From NCBI GenBank assembly GCA_934162555.1, contig CAKPJE010000056.1, forward strand, positions 1 to 6,776: DNA of 6,776 bases, given 5' to 3'. Positions within the stretch are counted from its first letter, which is position 1. The number at the start of each line of letters is the position of its first letter. The notes under the pieces were generated by a model, which did not search any database, was not told where the DNA came from, and saw only the letters and a list, made by a program, of their open reading frames with translations. This DNA is from an uncultured Bacilli bacterium. GTDB lineage: Bacteria; Bacillota_I; Bacilli_A; RF39; UBA660. The translations under genes were made by a program, and so were the position numbers. Positions 1-5,736 of the stretch are shown here, in pieces.

Positions 1-758
1 ATATAAGAAAGATAGTTAAAGAAGCATATATTGAATATTTTGGAGATACGGGTGATGATGATAATACGACAGATGAAGAATCATTTGATAATTATTTAGA
101 TAAGTACATTGAAGAAATAAATTCTAATTATAAAAAAGTAGATGCAAGTACAGACTTTTCATTTTACACAGATGAAAATATAAAGGTATTCGCGAAAGAC
201 CTAAAAGAATATGATGGTAAACAATTAGAATACATTGGAATTATGCCATTAAATAAAGATTTGGATGAGTATGTAAAAAATATAACAGCTCAGGATATAA
301 ATACTCTACTAGGACAACTAAAAAAAATTGAACTAAACAATTTTAAAGAAGGTGTAGTTACAAAAATAACAGGCTTTATTCCTAAATTTAAATTCGATTA
401 TGAACTAGATTTAATGAATGATTTAAAAACATTAGGAATTAAAAATGTATTTGAAAGTGGAAAAGCCAATTTAAAAAATATCACATCAGATGATTTATAC
501 ATAAATAAAGTTTCTCATAAATCTAATATAGAATTTACCCAAGATGGTATAAAAGCAGCAGCAGTTACCTCTGCAGCAGGATGGGGAGCAGGAGGATGGG
601 ATTATTGTTTTGATGTACCAGTAGAAGAAATAGACTTAACATTTGATAAACCATATATGTTTATAATAAGAGATAAAAAAACAGAAGAAGTATGGTTTAC
701 AGGTACAGTATATAATCCACTTCTATATTCAGAAGATAATACAATATTAAAAAGATAA
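1..758 (+). CDS. Serpin-family serine protease inhibitor, 5' end outside the window
   Basis: This is the C-terminal 251 residues of a serpin. Serpins are suicide inhibitors that trap serine or cysteine proteases through an exposed reactive-centre loop. The frame is open from base 3 with no stop, so the ATG at 243 is an internal Met. A full serpin has about 350-400 residues, so roughly 100-150 are missing. Visible numbering (first full codon = 1) shows the core motif IPKFKF (about 126-131), the hinge DGIKAAAVTS (about 181-190), the C-terminal block FDKPYMFIIRD (about 214-224) and the family-ending FTGTVYNP (about 232-239). The small-residue hinge after Gly suggests an inhibitory serpin able to insert its loop. 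The segment from hinge to FDKPY is longer than in alpha-1-antitrypsin and rich in Gly and Trp. Whether it is secreted cannot be judged without the N-terminus. It ends with TAA and a weak terminator before ffh. The family call is firm; the target protease is unknown. Confidence 0.9.
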   Translation, partial: IRKIVKEAYIEYFGDTGDDDNTTDEESFDNYLDKYIEEINSNYKKVDASTDFSFYTDENIKVFAKDLKEYDGKQLEYIGIMPLNKDLDEYVKNITAQDINTLLGQLKKIELNNFKEGVVTKITGFIPKFKFDYELDLMNDLKTLGIKNVFESGKANLKNITSDDLYINKVSHKSNIEFTQDGIKAAAVTSAAGWGAGGWDYCFDVPVEEIDLTFDKPYMFIIRDKKTEEVWFTGTVYNPLLYSEDNTILKR

Positions 759-761
759 ATT

Positions 762-784
762 AGAGTCCACAAAACTCTTTTTTT
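762..784 (+). terminator. Weak intrinsic terminator after the serpin gene
   Basis: A 5-bp stem, AGAGT (762-766) with ACTCT (774-778), encloses a 7-nt loop and runs into a T tract at 778-784. It begins 3 nt after the serpin stop codon. The stem is short, so termination may be partial and some transcription could read into ffh. Confidence 0.5.
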
Positions 785-826
785 CATAAAAACCTTTATT
801 TTTTAATAATTATTTGTTAAAATTAA

Positions 827-833
827 AAGGAGG
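827..833 (+). promoter_or_regulatory. Ribosome binding site that fixes the ffh start
   Basis: AAGGAGG lies 9 nt before the ATG at 843. An in-frame GTG at 834 directly abuts this motif, so it cannot be initiated from it. The protein should therefore begin at 843 (MFESLGERL), which also matches how Ffh proteins normally begin. No convincing promoter is visible between 785 and 826; the -10-like AATAAT at 805-810 has no good -35 partner. Confidence 0.85.
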
Positions 834-842
834 GTGATTAAA

Positions 843-2150
843 ATGTTTGAATCATTAGGAGAAAGATTACAAAACGCAATAAAGAAAATAAAAGGGTACG
901 GAAAAATAACCGAAGAAAATATAAGTGAAGTAACAAGAGAAATTAGACTAGCTCTACTAGAAGCAGACGTCAATTATAAGGTCGTAAAAGAATTTATTGA
1001 AGATGTAAAAATAAAAGCACTAGGTGAAGAAGTAAAAGCATCTTTAAACCCAGGAGAAGTATTTGTAAAAATATTAAAAGACGAATTAGTAGAACTACTA
1101 GGTGGCGATAAAGAAGACTTAAAAATGAATGGTAATCCAACAGTTTTAATGCTAGTTGGTTTACAAGGATCTGGTAAAACAACAACAATCGGAAAACTAG
1201 CAAATCTACTAAGAAAAAAATACAAAAAAAAGCCATTATTAGTAGCATGTGATATCTATAGACCAGCTGCTATAGACCAGTTAAAACAACTAGGAAAAGA
1301 ATTAAATATCGAAGTATATGAAGAAGGAAAAAATAATCCAGTTGAAACAAGTAAAAATGCTATCAAATACGCTAAAGAAAACAATTATGACTATGTATTA
1401 ATAGATACAGCTGGTCGTTTGCACATCGATGAAGTATTAATGGATGAATTAAAAAATATAGAAGATAGTGTAAAACCAGATGAAATACTATTGGTACTAG
1501 ATAGTATGATTGGTCAAGATGCTATAAATGTAATAAATGGGTTCAATGAAAAATTAAACTTAACAGGAGCGATTTTAACAAAACTAGATGGTGATACTAA
1601 AGGTGGTGTAGCATTATCAGTTAGACACTTAACTCATATACCAATAAAATTTATAGGAACAAGTGAAAAATTAGACGGCCTAGAAGAATTTTATCCAGAC
1701 AGAATGGCAAGTCGTATACTAGATATGGGCGATCTAATGTCAATGGTTGAAAAAGCAGAATCAATAATAGATGAAAAAGAAGCTGAAGAATTAGCAAAAA
1801 AAATGAAGAAAGGCAAATTCGATTTAGAAGACTTTTTAAAACAAATGAACCAAATAAAAAAATTAGGTCCACTTGAAAACTTATTAAAATTAATGCCAGG
1901 AGCGAATAAAATGGGATTAAATAATGTTCAAATAAATCCAAAAGATCTAGCACACGTAGAAGCAATTATTCTATCAATGACACCATATGAGAGAAGACAT
2001 CCAGAAGTACTAAAGGCAAGTCGTAAAATGCGAATCGCAAAAGGTTCAGGAAGAAGCGTTGAAGAAGTAAATAGACTTTTAAAACAATTTGAACAAATGA
2101 AAGAGATGATGAAAAGACTTCAAAATGGAAATATGAAGTTACCATTTTAA
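843..2150 (+). CDS. ffh: Signal recognition particle GTPase Ffh (SRP54)
   Basis: Ffh is the protein subunit of the bacterial signal recognition particle. With 4.5S/scRNA it binds signal sequences of nascent chains and, through GTP-dependent pairing with FtsY, delivers ribosomes to the membrane. The 435-residue product is of normal length (about 440-450 in relatives). It has an N domain with the ALLEADVN motif (37-44) and a G domain with P-loop GLQGSGKTT (106-114), DTAGR (188-192), TKLDGDTKGG (246-255) and FIGTSEKLDGLE (270-281). A Met-rich M domain follows, with the RNA-binding segment SRKMRIAKGSGRS (393-405). All GTPase elements are intact. The ATG at 843 is preferred over the in-frame GTG at 834, which abuts the Shine-Dalgarno. 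A DUF4186 gene starts 1 nt after the stop, so the two are probably co-transcribed. The usual neighbours ylxM and rpsP are missing here. Confidence 0.98.
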   Translation: MFESLGERLQNAIKKIKGYGKITEENISEVTREIRLALLEADVNYKVVKEFIEDVKIKALGEEVKASLNPGEVFVKILKDELVELLGGDKEDLKMNGNPTVLMLVGLQGSGKTTTIGKLANLLRKKYKKKPLLVACDIYRPAAIDQLKQLGKELNIEVYEEGKNNPVETSKNAIKYAKENNYDYVLIDTAGRLHIDEVLMDELKNIEDSVKPDEILLVLDSMIGQDAINVINGFNEKLNLTGAILTKLDGDTKGGVALSVRHLTHIPIKFIGTSEKLDGLEEFYPDRMASRILDMGDLMSMVEKAESIIDEKEAEELAKKMKKGKFDLEDFLKQMNQIKKLGPLENLLKLMPGANKMGLNNVQINPKDLAHVEAIILSMTPYERRHPEVLKASRKMRIAKGSGRSVEEVNRLLKQFEQMKEMMKRLQNGNMKLPF

Positions 2151-2151
2151 T

Positions 2152-2505
2152 ATGAAAACAGATGATATATTATATAAACTATCTAGATCAAAATTTAGAA
2201 GTAGTTTTAACTTAAAAGAAAAAGATAAAAAATATATTGAAAATAAATCATTAGAAAAAATAAAGGAACATGCTTATGATTTTGTTAATCAAAGACTCAA
2301 AGATATAAGAGTTGTAAAAGATGGAAAACAAACGCCAACACATGGACATCCTGTTTTCATCGCTCAACATGCAACAGCTACTTGTTGTAGAACCTGTCTA
2401 GAAAAATGGCATCATATTGATAAAAATAAAATTTTAACTGACGAAGACATAGATTATATAGTAAATATAATAATGAAATGGATAAAAAAACAAATATTAC
2501 TTTAA
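2152..2505 (+). CDS. DUF4186 family protein
   Basis: This 117-residue cytoplasmic protein has the hallmarks of the uncharacterised DUF4186 family: SRSKFR near the N-terminus (11-16) and the family signature DGKQTPTHGHPVFIAQHATA (57-76), continuing as TCCRTCLEKWH to residue 87. Clustered His (64, 66, 73, 87) and Cys (78, 79, 82) could form a metal or redox site; that is inference, as I know of no established activity. Length and both ends look complete. The ATG lies 1 nt after the ffh stop and no Shine-Dalgarno precedes it, so translation probably depends on termination-reinitiation from ffh. The last 28 bases are also read in a second frame by the Fic fragment, and the final residues (KKQILL) may be a recombination-derived tail. 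Confidence 0.85.
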   Translation: MKTDDILYKLSRSKFRSSFNLKEKDKKYIENKSLEKIKEHAYDFVNQRLKDIRVVKDGKQTPTHGHPVFIAQHATATCCRTCLEKWHHIDKNKILTDEDIDYIVNIIMKWIKKQILL

Positions 2506-2771
2506 AAGATATTGTTGATTTTCATTATAGATTTGAAAGAATCCACCCATTTGGAGATGGAAATGGTCGTGTAGGTAGAATTATAATGTTTAAAGAATGC
2601 CTAAGAAATAACATTATGCCATTTATAGTATTGGATGATGATAAACCATATTATATGCGAGGCTTAAAAGAATATGAAAATGATAAAATGTTTTTAATTG
2701 ATACTATAAAACATGAACAAGATCTATATGAAAAAATAACAGAAAAATTATTAAACTTTGAAATAGAATAA
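2478..2771 (+). pseudogene. Truncated Fic-family protein, C-terminal part only
   Basis: The 97-residue reading frame carries an intact Fic core motif, HPFGDGNGRVGR (23-34), the catalytic loop by which Fic enzymes transfer AMP or related groups from nucleotides to target-protein hydroxyls. Flanking family features follow: FHYRFERI before the motif, then FKECLRNNIMPFIV and a RGLKEYEND segment. Fic proteins are usually 200 residues or more. The N-terminal half, which supplies the flap and other core helices, is absent. The frame is open upstream only to a stop at 2439-2441, and its upstream residues (LYSKYNNE) still look Fic-like, so the break lies inside the 3' end of the DUF4186 gene. No ribosome site precedes the ATG at 2478. 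I read it as a remnant; a short translated peptide cannot be excluded. No inhibitory S/TxxxE(G/N) motif is evident. Confidence 0.7.
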
Positions 2772-2805
2772 TATAAAAAAAGAAATATTATAGTTATTTG
2801 CTCAT

Positions 2806-2833
2806 ACAAAAAAAATTTAAACCTCATACTATA
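2806..2833 (+). promoter_or_regulatory. Candidate mother-cell sigma (SigK/SigE-like) promoter of the CotD-like gene
   Basis: AC at 2806-2807 is followed after 17 nt by CATACTATA at 2825-2833. This fits the B. subtilis SigK -10 pattern CATAnnnTA and is one mismatch from the SigE -10. In B. subtilis, cotD is SigK-dependent. The match is short and lies in A/T-rich DNA, so chance is a real possibility. A start about 7-8 nt after the -10 would fall near 2840, directly before the ribosome site. Confidence 0.3.
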
Positions 2834-2850
2834 AAGTAGTTAGGAGGTTT
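2819..2850 (+). promoter_or_regulatory. Inverted repeat enclosing the CotD-like gene's ribosome site
   Basis: AAACCTC (2819-2825) pairs perfectly with GAGGTTT (2844-2850). An inner 4-bp stem, ACTA (2828-2831) with TAGT (2837-2840), sits inside it. The 3' arm contains most of the AGGAGGT Shine-Dalgarno (2842-2848) of the gene starting at 2853, so a transcript entering from upstream could fold to hide it. Because TTTTT (2848-2852) ends the 3' arm, the same structure could act as a terminator for ffh-DUF4186-fic transcription. The two readings are not exclusive. Confidence 0.5.
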
Positions 2851-2852
2851 TT

Positions 2853-3113
2853 ATGTTATTTGGTTTTGGAAGAAGAAACTATGGATGTGGATGTAATCAA
2901 AATATGGATCCATGCCGTCAAAATGAAGTAATCGAACCTACAATTACAAAATGTGTTGAAAAAGAATTCTACCATGAAGTACCACATGTATGTCCAATTC
3001 ATACACATGTTGTAAACAAACATATTTACAATCATACATATAGACCAGAATATACATGTTCAGAAGAAAATGTAGTTGTAAATAATGAATGCAATAAATG
3101 TAGTGGATTTTAA
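2853..3113 (+). CDS. CotD-like spore coat family protein
   Basis: This 86-residue protein is rich in Cys (8: 12, 14, 21, 34, 47, 69, 80, 83) and His (6, all between 41 and 61), with the central segment FYHEVPHVCPIHTHVVNKHIY (39-59; split here only for description). The composition, length and 'VPH.CP.HTHVVN.H.Y.HTY.PEYTCSEENVV' pattern resemble the CotD family, inner-coat proteins of Bacillus spores that become disulfide cross-linked. Members also occur in Firmicutes not known to sporulate, so a spore role is not assured; metal binding through His/Cys clusters is another possibility. There is no signal peptide or membrane segment. The start is fixed by AGGAGGT at 2842-2848. The gene stands alone between a hairpin leader and a strong terminator, so it is probably a single transcription unit. 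Confidence 0.72.
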   Translation: MLFGFGRRNYGCGCNQNMDPCRQNEVIEPTITKCVEKEFYHEVPHVCPIHTHVVNKHIYNHTYRPEYTCSEENVVVNNECNKCSGF

Positions 3114-3148
3114 ATAAAGGCCCAAAAGGCCTTTTAAAAATGACAAAA
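3112..3148 (+). repeat. 37-bp direct repeat, left copy flanking mazEF
   Basis: These 37 bases are identical to 3785-3821 (offset 673). They contain the GGCC hairpin terminator plus an extra tail, TTAAAAATGACAAAA, that is not needed for termination. Identity ends at base 3111 on the left and 3149 on the right. Together the copies bracket the whole mazEF unit. Confidence 0.9.
3116..3135 (+). terminator. Intrinsic terminator after the CotD-like gene (copy 1)
   Basis: AAAGGCC (3116-3122) and GGCCTTT (3128-3134) form a 7-bp stem with a 5-nt loop, CAAAA. The T tract is TTTT (3132-3135), mostly within the stem. It sits 2 nt after the stop codon. The A/T flanks make it potentially bidirectional. Confidence 0.8.
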
Positions 3149-3152
3149 GATA

Positions 3153-3181
3153 TTGACAAATGTATAAACAATGTATATACT
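3153..3181 (+). promoter_or_regulatory. Consensus housekeeping promoter of mazEF
   Basis: The consensus -35 TTGACA (3153-3158) is separated by exactly 17 nt from the -10 TATACT (3176-3181). Transcription should start near 3188, leaving a leader of about 11 nt so that the GAGG ribosome site (3188-3191) is at the very 5' end. It is the strongest promoter match in the window. Confidence 0.8.
3159..3180 (+). promoter_or_regulatory. Operator-like repeats in the mazEF promoter
   Basis: The octamer AATGTATA occurs at 3159-3166 and 3170-3177, spaced 11 bp (one helical turn), filling the spacer and entering the -10. GTATATAC (3173-3180) is a perfect palindrome. MazE-type antitoxins and MazE-MazF complexes repress their own promoters, so this is a plausible binding site; the assignment is inference. 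Confidence 0.45.
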
Positions 3182-3198
3182 ATAAATGAGGCGATATA

Positions 3199-3441
3199 AT
3201 GGAAATAAGAATTCAAAAATGGGGCAATTCAGATGGAATAAGAATTCCTAGTAGTATTCTAAAATCTCTAAATATAAAAACAAATGATATATTAAACATA
3301 GAAGAAGTAAATAAAAAAATTATTATTAGCATTCCTGAAAAAAAGAAAATATCTCTTGAAAAAAAATTTAAAGAATATAAAGGAAAAAATTTAGTAAAAG
3401 ATTTTTCATGGGATGAAAATGTAGGAAAAGAAATATGGTAA
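3199..3441 (+). CDS. mazE: MazE-type antitoxin (SpoVT-AbrB fold)
   Basis: This 80-residue antitoxin would bind and neutralise the MazF ribonuclease encoded next to it and, with it, repress their promoter. The N-terminal half is a SpoVT/AbrB swapped-hairpin DNA-binding domain (about 1-45) with the MazE signature IQKWGNSDGIRIPSSIL (5-21). The C-terminal tail is disordered-looking and acidic and ends in DFSWDENVGKEIW (68-80), like the MazF-wrapping tail of MazE/PemI/ChpS proteins. The start is supported by GAGG at 3188-3191, 7 nt upstream. The stop overlaps the mazF ATG by 7 nt (3435-3441), the usual coupled order with the antitoxin first. The unit lies between identical 37-bp repeats, suggesting it moved here as a module. 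I see no defect in it. Confidence 0.93.
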   Translation: MEIRIQKWGNSDGIRIPSSILKSLNIKTNDILNIEEVNKKIIISIPEKKKISLEKKFKEYKGKNLVKDFSWDENVGKEIW

Positions 3442-3776
3442 AAAAATATATACCAGAACAAGGGGATATTGTATATTTAAATTTGGAACCAACTAAAGGC
3501 CATGAGCAATCAGGTATTAGACCAGCAGTTGTAATCAGTAATAATGTATTTAATAAAAATACAAAAATGGCTATAGTATGTCCTATTACATCAAATGATA
3601 AAGAATTTCCCACCCATTATAAATTAGAAGATACAACCAAAATACATGGATCAGTCTTAAGTGAACACATAAGAAGTATAGATTATGAATTCAGAAAATT
3701 AAAATTTATAGAAAAATTAAGCAACAATGATTATATAAGTATAATTACTCTAATGAATGCTTGTATAGAAGAATAA
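3435..3776 (+). CDS. mazF: MazF/PemK-family endoribonuclease toxin
   Basis: MazF toxins cleave single-stranded RNA at short specific sequences, stopping growth when the labile antitoxin is lost. The 113-residue product has the normal length and complete family motifs: GDIVYLNLEPTKGHEQSG (10-27), RPAVVIS (29-35), CPITS (49-53), and VLSEHIRSIDY (74-84). Arg29 and Thr52 correspond to the Arg and Thr active-site residues of B. subtilis MazF, so the enzyme should be active. The cleavage sequence cannot be predicted from these motifs. The start codon overlaps the end of mazE, with no separate ribosome site, giving coupled translation. The copy-2 terminator follows 12 nt after the stop. Alternatives within the fold, such as Kid/PemK, have the same activity. 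Confidence 0.95.
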   Translation: MVKKYIPEQGDIVYLNLEPTKGHEQSGIRPAVVISNNVFNKNTKMAIVCPITSNDKEFPTHYKLEDTTKIHGSVLSEHIRSIDYEFRKLKFIEKLSNNDYISIITLMNACIEE

Positions 3777-3784
3777 CAGAATTA

Positions 3785-3821
3785 AAATAAAGGCCCAAAA
3801 GGCCTTTTAAAAATGACAAAA
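3785..3821 (+). repeat. 37-bp direct repeat, right copy flanking mazEF
   Basis: This copy is identical base for base to 3112-3148. Its right end supplies the sequence just upstream of the methylase promoter. Recombination between the copies would remove exactly the 673-bp mazEF unit and leave one terminator between the CotD-like gene and the methylase. Confidence 0.9.
3789..3808 (+). terminator. Intrinsic terminator after mazF (copy 2)
   Basis: AAAGGCC (3789-3795) pairs with GGCCTTT (3801-3807) around a CAAAA loop, followed by one further T at 3808. It is the same hairpin as after the CotD-like gene. It separates mazEF from the methylase operon. Confidence 0.8.
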
Positions 3822-3824
3822 TAA

Positions 3825-3833
3825 TGATATAAT
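3825..3833 (+). promoter_or_regulatory. Extended -10 promoter of the methylase operon
   Basis: TGA followed by TATAAT (3828-3833) makes a perfect extended -10 element. At the 17-nt position the -35 is only TTTTAA (3805-3810), overlapping the arm of the preceding terminator. Transcription should start near 3840, just before the GGAGGA ribosome site (3841-3846). Confidence 0.6.
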
Positions 3834-3852
3834 CAAAAACGGAGGAGATAAA

Positions 3853-4704
3853 ATGTTTAAAGGGAAACCATTTGTAAAATGGGCAGGAGGAAAAAGACAA
3901 ATTATAGACAAGTTAAAAGAGTATGTACCAGATGAGTATAATACTTATTATGAACCATTTATAGGTGGTGGAGCATTACTATTTGAACTATCACCCAAAA
4001 ATGCTGTCATAAATGATTCAAATGAAGAACTAATGAATGTATATAGATGTTTATGTGATGAAGAAAAATTTAAAAAAATGTGTAACCTATTAAATCACTA
4101 TGAAGCTGAACATTCAGAAGAATTTTATTATGAAATAAGAAACAAAGATAAAAATAAAAATGCTTATAGTAGACTATCAGACTACACAAAAGCAGCACGA
4201 ACTATTTATTTAAACAAAGCATGCTTTAATGGATTATATAGAGTAAATAAAAAAAATGAATTTAATGTTCCATTTGGTAAAAAAACAAAAGTAAATACAT
4301 ATGAAGGAAGTAATTTAATAACAGTAAGCAATTACTTAACAATGAATAACATAAAAATTCTAAGTATTGACTTTGAAGAAGCAGTTAAAGATGTAAAACC
4401 AAAGGATTTTATTTATTTTGACCCACCATATGATTCAGATACATCAACCTTTAATAGCTATACAGAAGAAGGATTTGACAGAAATGAACAAATAAGACTT
4501 GCAAAAGTATTCAAAGAGTTAGATAAAAAAGGAGCCTATGTTATGCTTTCAAACCATAATACAAGTTTAATAAATGACTTATATAAAGACTACAATATTC
4601 ATTTAATAGAAGCAAAAAGAAATATTAATGCCAACGGTAAAAAAAGAGGAAAAGTTGAAGAAGTAATTATTACTAATTATGAAAACAACCGAAATTTTGA
4701 ATGA
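3853..4704 (+). CDS. dam: DNA adenine methyltransferase, Dam/DpnM type (GATC)
   Basis: This is an SAM-dependent N6-adenine methyltransferase of the alpha class, close to M.DpnII and Dam, expected to methylate A in GATC. The 283-residue length matches the 284 of M.DpnII. Motif X is VKWAGGK (8-14); motif I is EPFIGGGA (34-41), binding SAM. FNGLYRVN with FNVPFG (125-142) lies in the region typical of GATC-specific members. The catalytic motif IV is DPPY (190-193), followed by AYVMLSN (228-234) and a C-terminal RGKVEEVIITNY. GGAGGA at 3841-3846 supports the start. The stop overlaps the next gene by 4 nt (ATGA). No partner endonuclease is recognised, so it may be an orphan, a restriction remnant, or a protective or regulatory methylase. 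Specificity is inferred from family resemblance. Confidence 0.93.
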   Translation: MFKGKPFVKWAGGKRQIIDKLKEYVPDEYNTYYEPFIGGGALLFELSPKNAVINDSNEELMNVYRCLCDEEKFKKMCNLLNHYEAEHSEEFYYEIRNKDKNKNAYSRLSDYTKAARTIYLNKACFNGLYRVNKKNEFNVPFGKKTKVNTYEGSNLITVSNYLTMNNIKILSIDFEEAVKDVKPKDFIYFDPPYDSDTSTFNSYTEEGFDRNEQIRLAKVFKELDKKGAYVMLSNHNTSLINDLYKDYNIHLIEAKRNINANGKKRGKVEEVIITNYENNRNFE

Positions 4705-5732
4705 AAACACTAGATATATTTTATAACCATATAATCGAAGAAGCCAAAGAAGGAAGGATTGACTCTTACTTTTATTATAACATTATCTTTAATACAACTA
4801 TAGCAAATAAAGAATATAAAGCAATTGCAAATGAAGAATTAATTATTCCCACTCTAAAAATAAAAAACAAACCAGAATTTGATAAATTATTAATAGAATA
4901 TGTAAATAAATGCTTAAAATTTTATGATGATAGCAATTATCCAGAAGAAATATTAGATAACTCTTTATATAAAGAAAAAGGAATAAGCAAAGAAAAAACA
5001 ATACTCGCATTACTATTCGCGAATGCTACCTTTGAAGATTTTGAAGAACCAGTAGAATTTCTAAAAAGAAGAATTAATTTTTTGGACAACTACTCAAATA
5101 ATTTAGAACTAGGATTTTCTGAATTACTAAAAACAAACATCAAAATAAAAATTGAAAAAGATAAACTAAATAATGAAACACCATACCAATTTGTAGTTGA
5201 ATGTAATGATTGTATATTGCCAAGATTAAAATTTGGTATAAGCGAAAAAACAGCATATATCTATGCAATACAAAACAAAGATGAAATATCAAAGAAAATA
5301 AATAGAACACTATACAAAGTAGGAGAAGGATTTGACAAAACAAAAGATAACTATGAAATCTTTGAAGAAGGCAATTTAAATGACATAACACCAAGTTTTC
5401 TATTAGTCGCGAACATATTTATCTCTTACTTAAACAAAATGGGTATAAACAACATAAAAATATGCTCAATCTTACCAGAAAGATGGAATGCTAAAGCAAT
5501 TGCCAATAAACTAAAAGGAAAAGATATGGAAGAACAATTAAAAATCCAAACAAACTTAACGGAAAAACTTATAAGAACATTTTTAAGACTAGAACACCAT
5601 TATGATAATTTAAAAATATTATCTTACCCAATGGATAACAGTTCATATCTTTCAATATGTAATATAGGAAGTATAAAATGTAATAATAGTTTACTTACTG
5701 AAACAAGCGAATTATGCAGTAAAAAAAGGTGA
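4701..5732 (+). CDS. Uncharacterised 343-aa protein coupled to the GATC methylase
   Basis: I cannot name a function. It is probably soluble, with no signal peptide or obvious membrane segment. Residues 1-130 are helical-looking and variable. A more conserved-looking core begins at about 172: ILPRLKFGISEKTAYIYAIQ (172-191), INRTLYKVGEGFD (200-212), NYEIFEEGNLNDITPSFLLV (217-236) and ILPERWNAKAIA (257-268). Then come NLTEKLIRTFLRLEHH (285-300), with an SYPMD segment, and a Cys-bearing C-terminus. The pattern resembles, from memory, an unnamed family recurring in gut Firmicutes. I see no clear PD-(D/E)xK, HNH, helicase or methyltransferase motif, so a partner restriction enzyme is not supported, although its position would suit one. 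The start overlaps the methylase stop (ATGA) without its own ribosome site. Its last codons (AAAAAAAGGTGA) supply the ribosome site of the next gene. Confidence 0.85.
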   Translation: MKTLDIFYNHIIEEAKEGRIDSYFYYNIIFNTTIANKEYKAIANEELIIPTLKIKNKPEFDKLLIEYVNKCLKFYDDSNYPEEILDNSLYKEKGISKEKTILALLFANATFEDFEEPVEFLKRRINFLDNYSNNLELGFSELLKTNIKIKIEKDKLNNETPYQFVVECNDCILPRLKFGISEKTAYIYAIQNKDEISKKINRTLYKVGEGFDKTKDNYEIFEEGNLNDITPSFLLVANIFISYLNKMGINNIKICSILPERWNAKAIANKLKGKDMEEQLKIQTNLTEKLIRTFLRLEHHYDNLKILSYPMDNSSYLSICNIGSIKCNNSLLTETSELCSKKR

Positions 5733-5736
5733 TACA

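Noticed and set aside
243..245. ATG at 243 as the start of the first gene
   Set aside because: The frame is open and coding-like to the left edge, serpins are much longer, and no ribosome site precedes it.
602..787. Minus-strand frame opposite the serpin end
   Set aside because: It is the complement of strongly supported serpin sequence, has no ribosome site and no recognisable product.
834..842. GTG at 834 as the ffh start
   Set aside because: It directly abuts the AAGGAGG ribosome site at 827-833; the ATG at 843 has proper spacing.
974..1965. Several minus-strand frames opposite ffh
   Set aside because: They are low-complexity Leu/Phe-rich shadows of the A-rich ffh coding strand.
2944..3216. 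Minus-strand frame across the CotD-like gene and terminator
   Set aside because: It spans a terminator and the mazE promoter, with His/Tyr-rich shadow composition and no start signals.
3213..3613. Two minus-strand frames opposite mazE and mazF
   Set aside because: They lie entirely within the well-supported toxin-antitoxin genes on the other strand.
5140..5394. Minus-strand frame opposite the 343-aa gene
   Set aside because: It is Leu/Phe-rich shadow sequence without a ribosome site.
190..5412. Three TCGCGA sites (190, 5017, 5407), more than expected for such A/T-rich DNA
   Set aside because: Each is explained by a C-ending codon before GCG Ala and then an A-starting codon; three sites are too few to argue for a functional motif.
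4701..5732. 343-aa protein as the restriction enzyme partner of the methylase
   Set aside because: Its position fits, but I see no endonuclease motif and no resemblance to R.DpnII/MboI, so the name is not supported.
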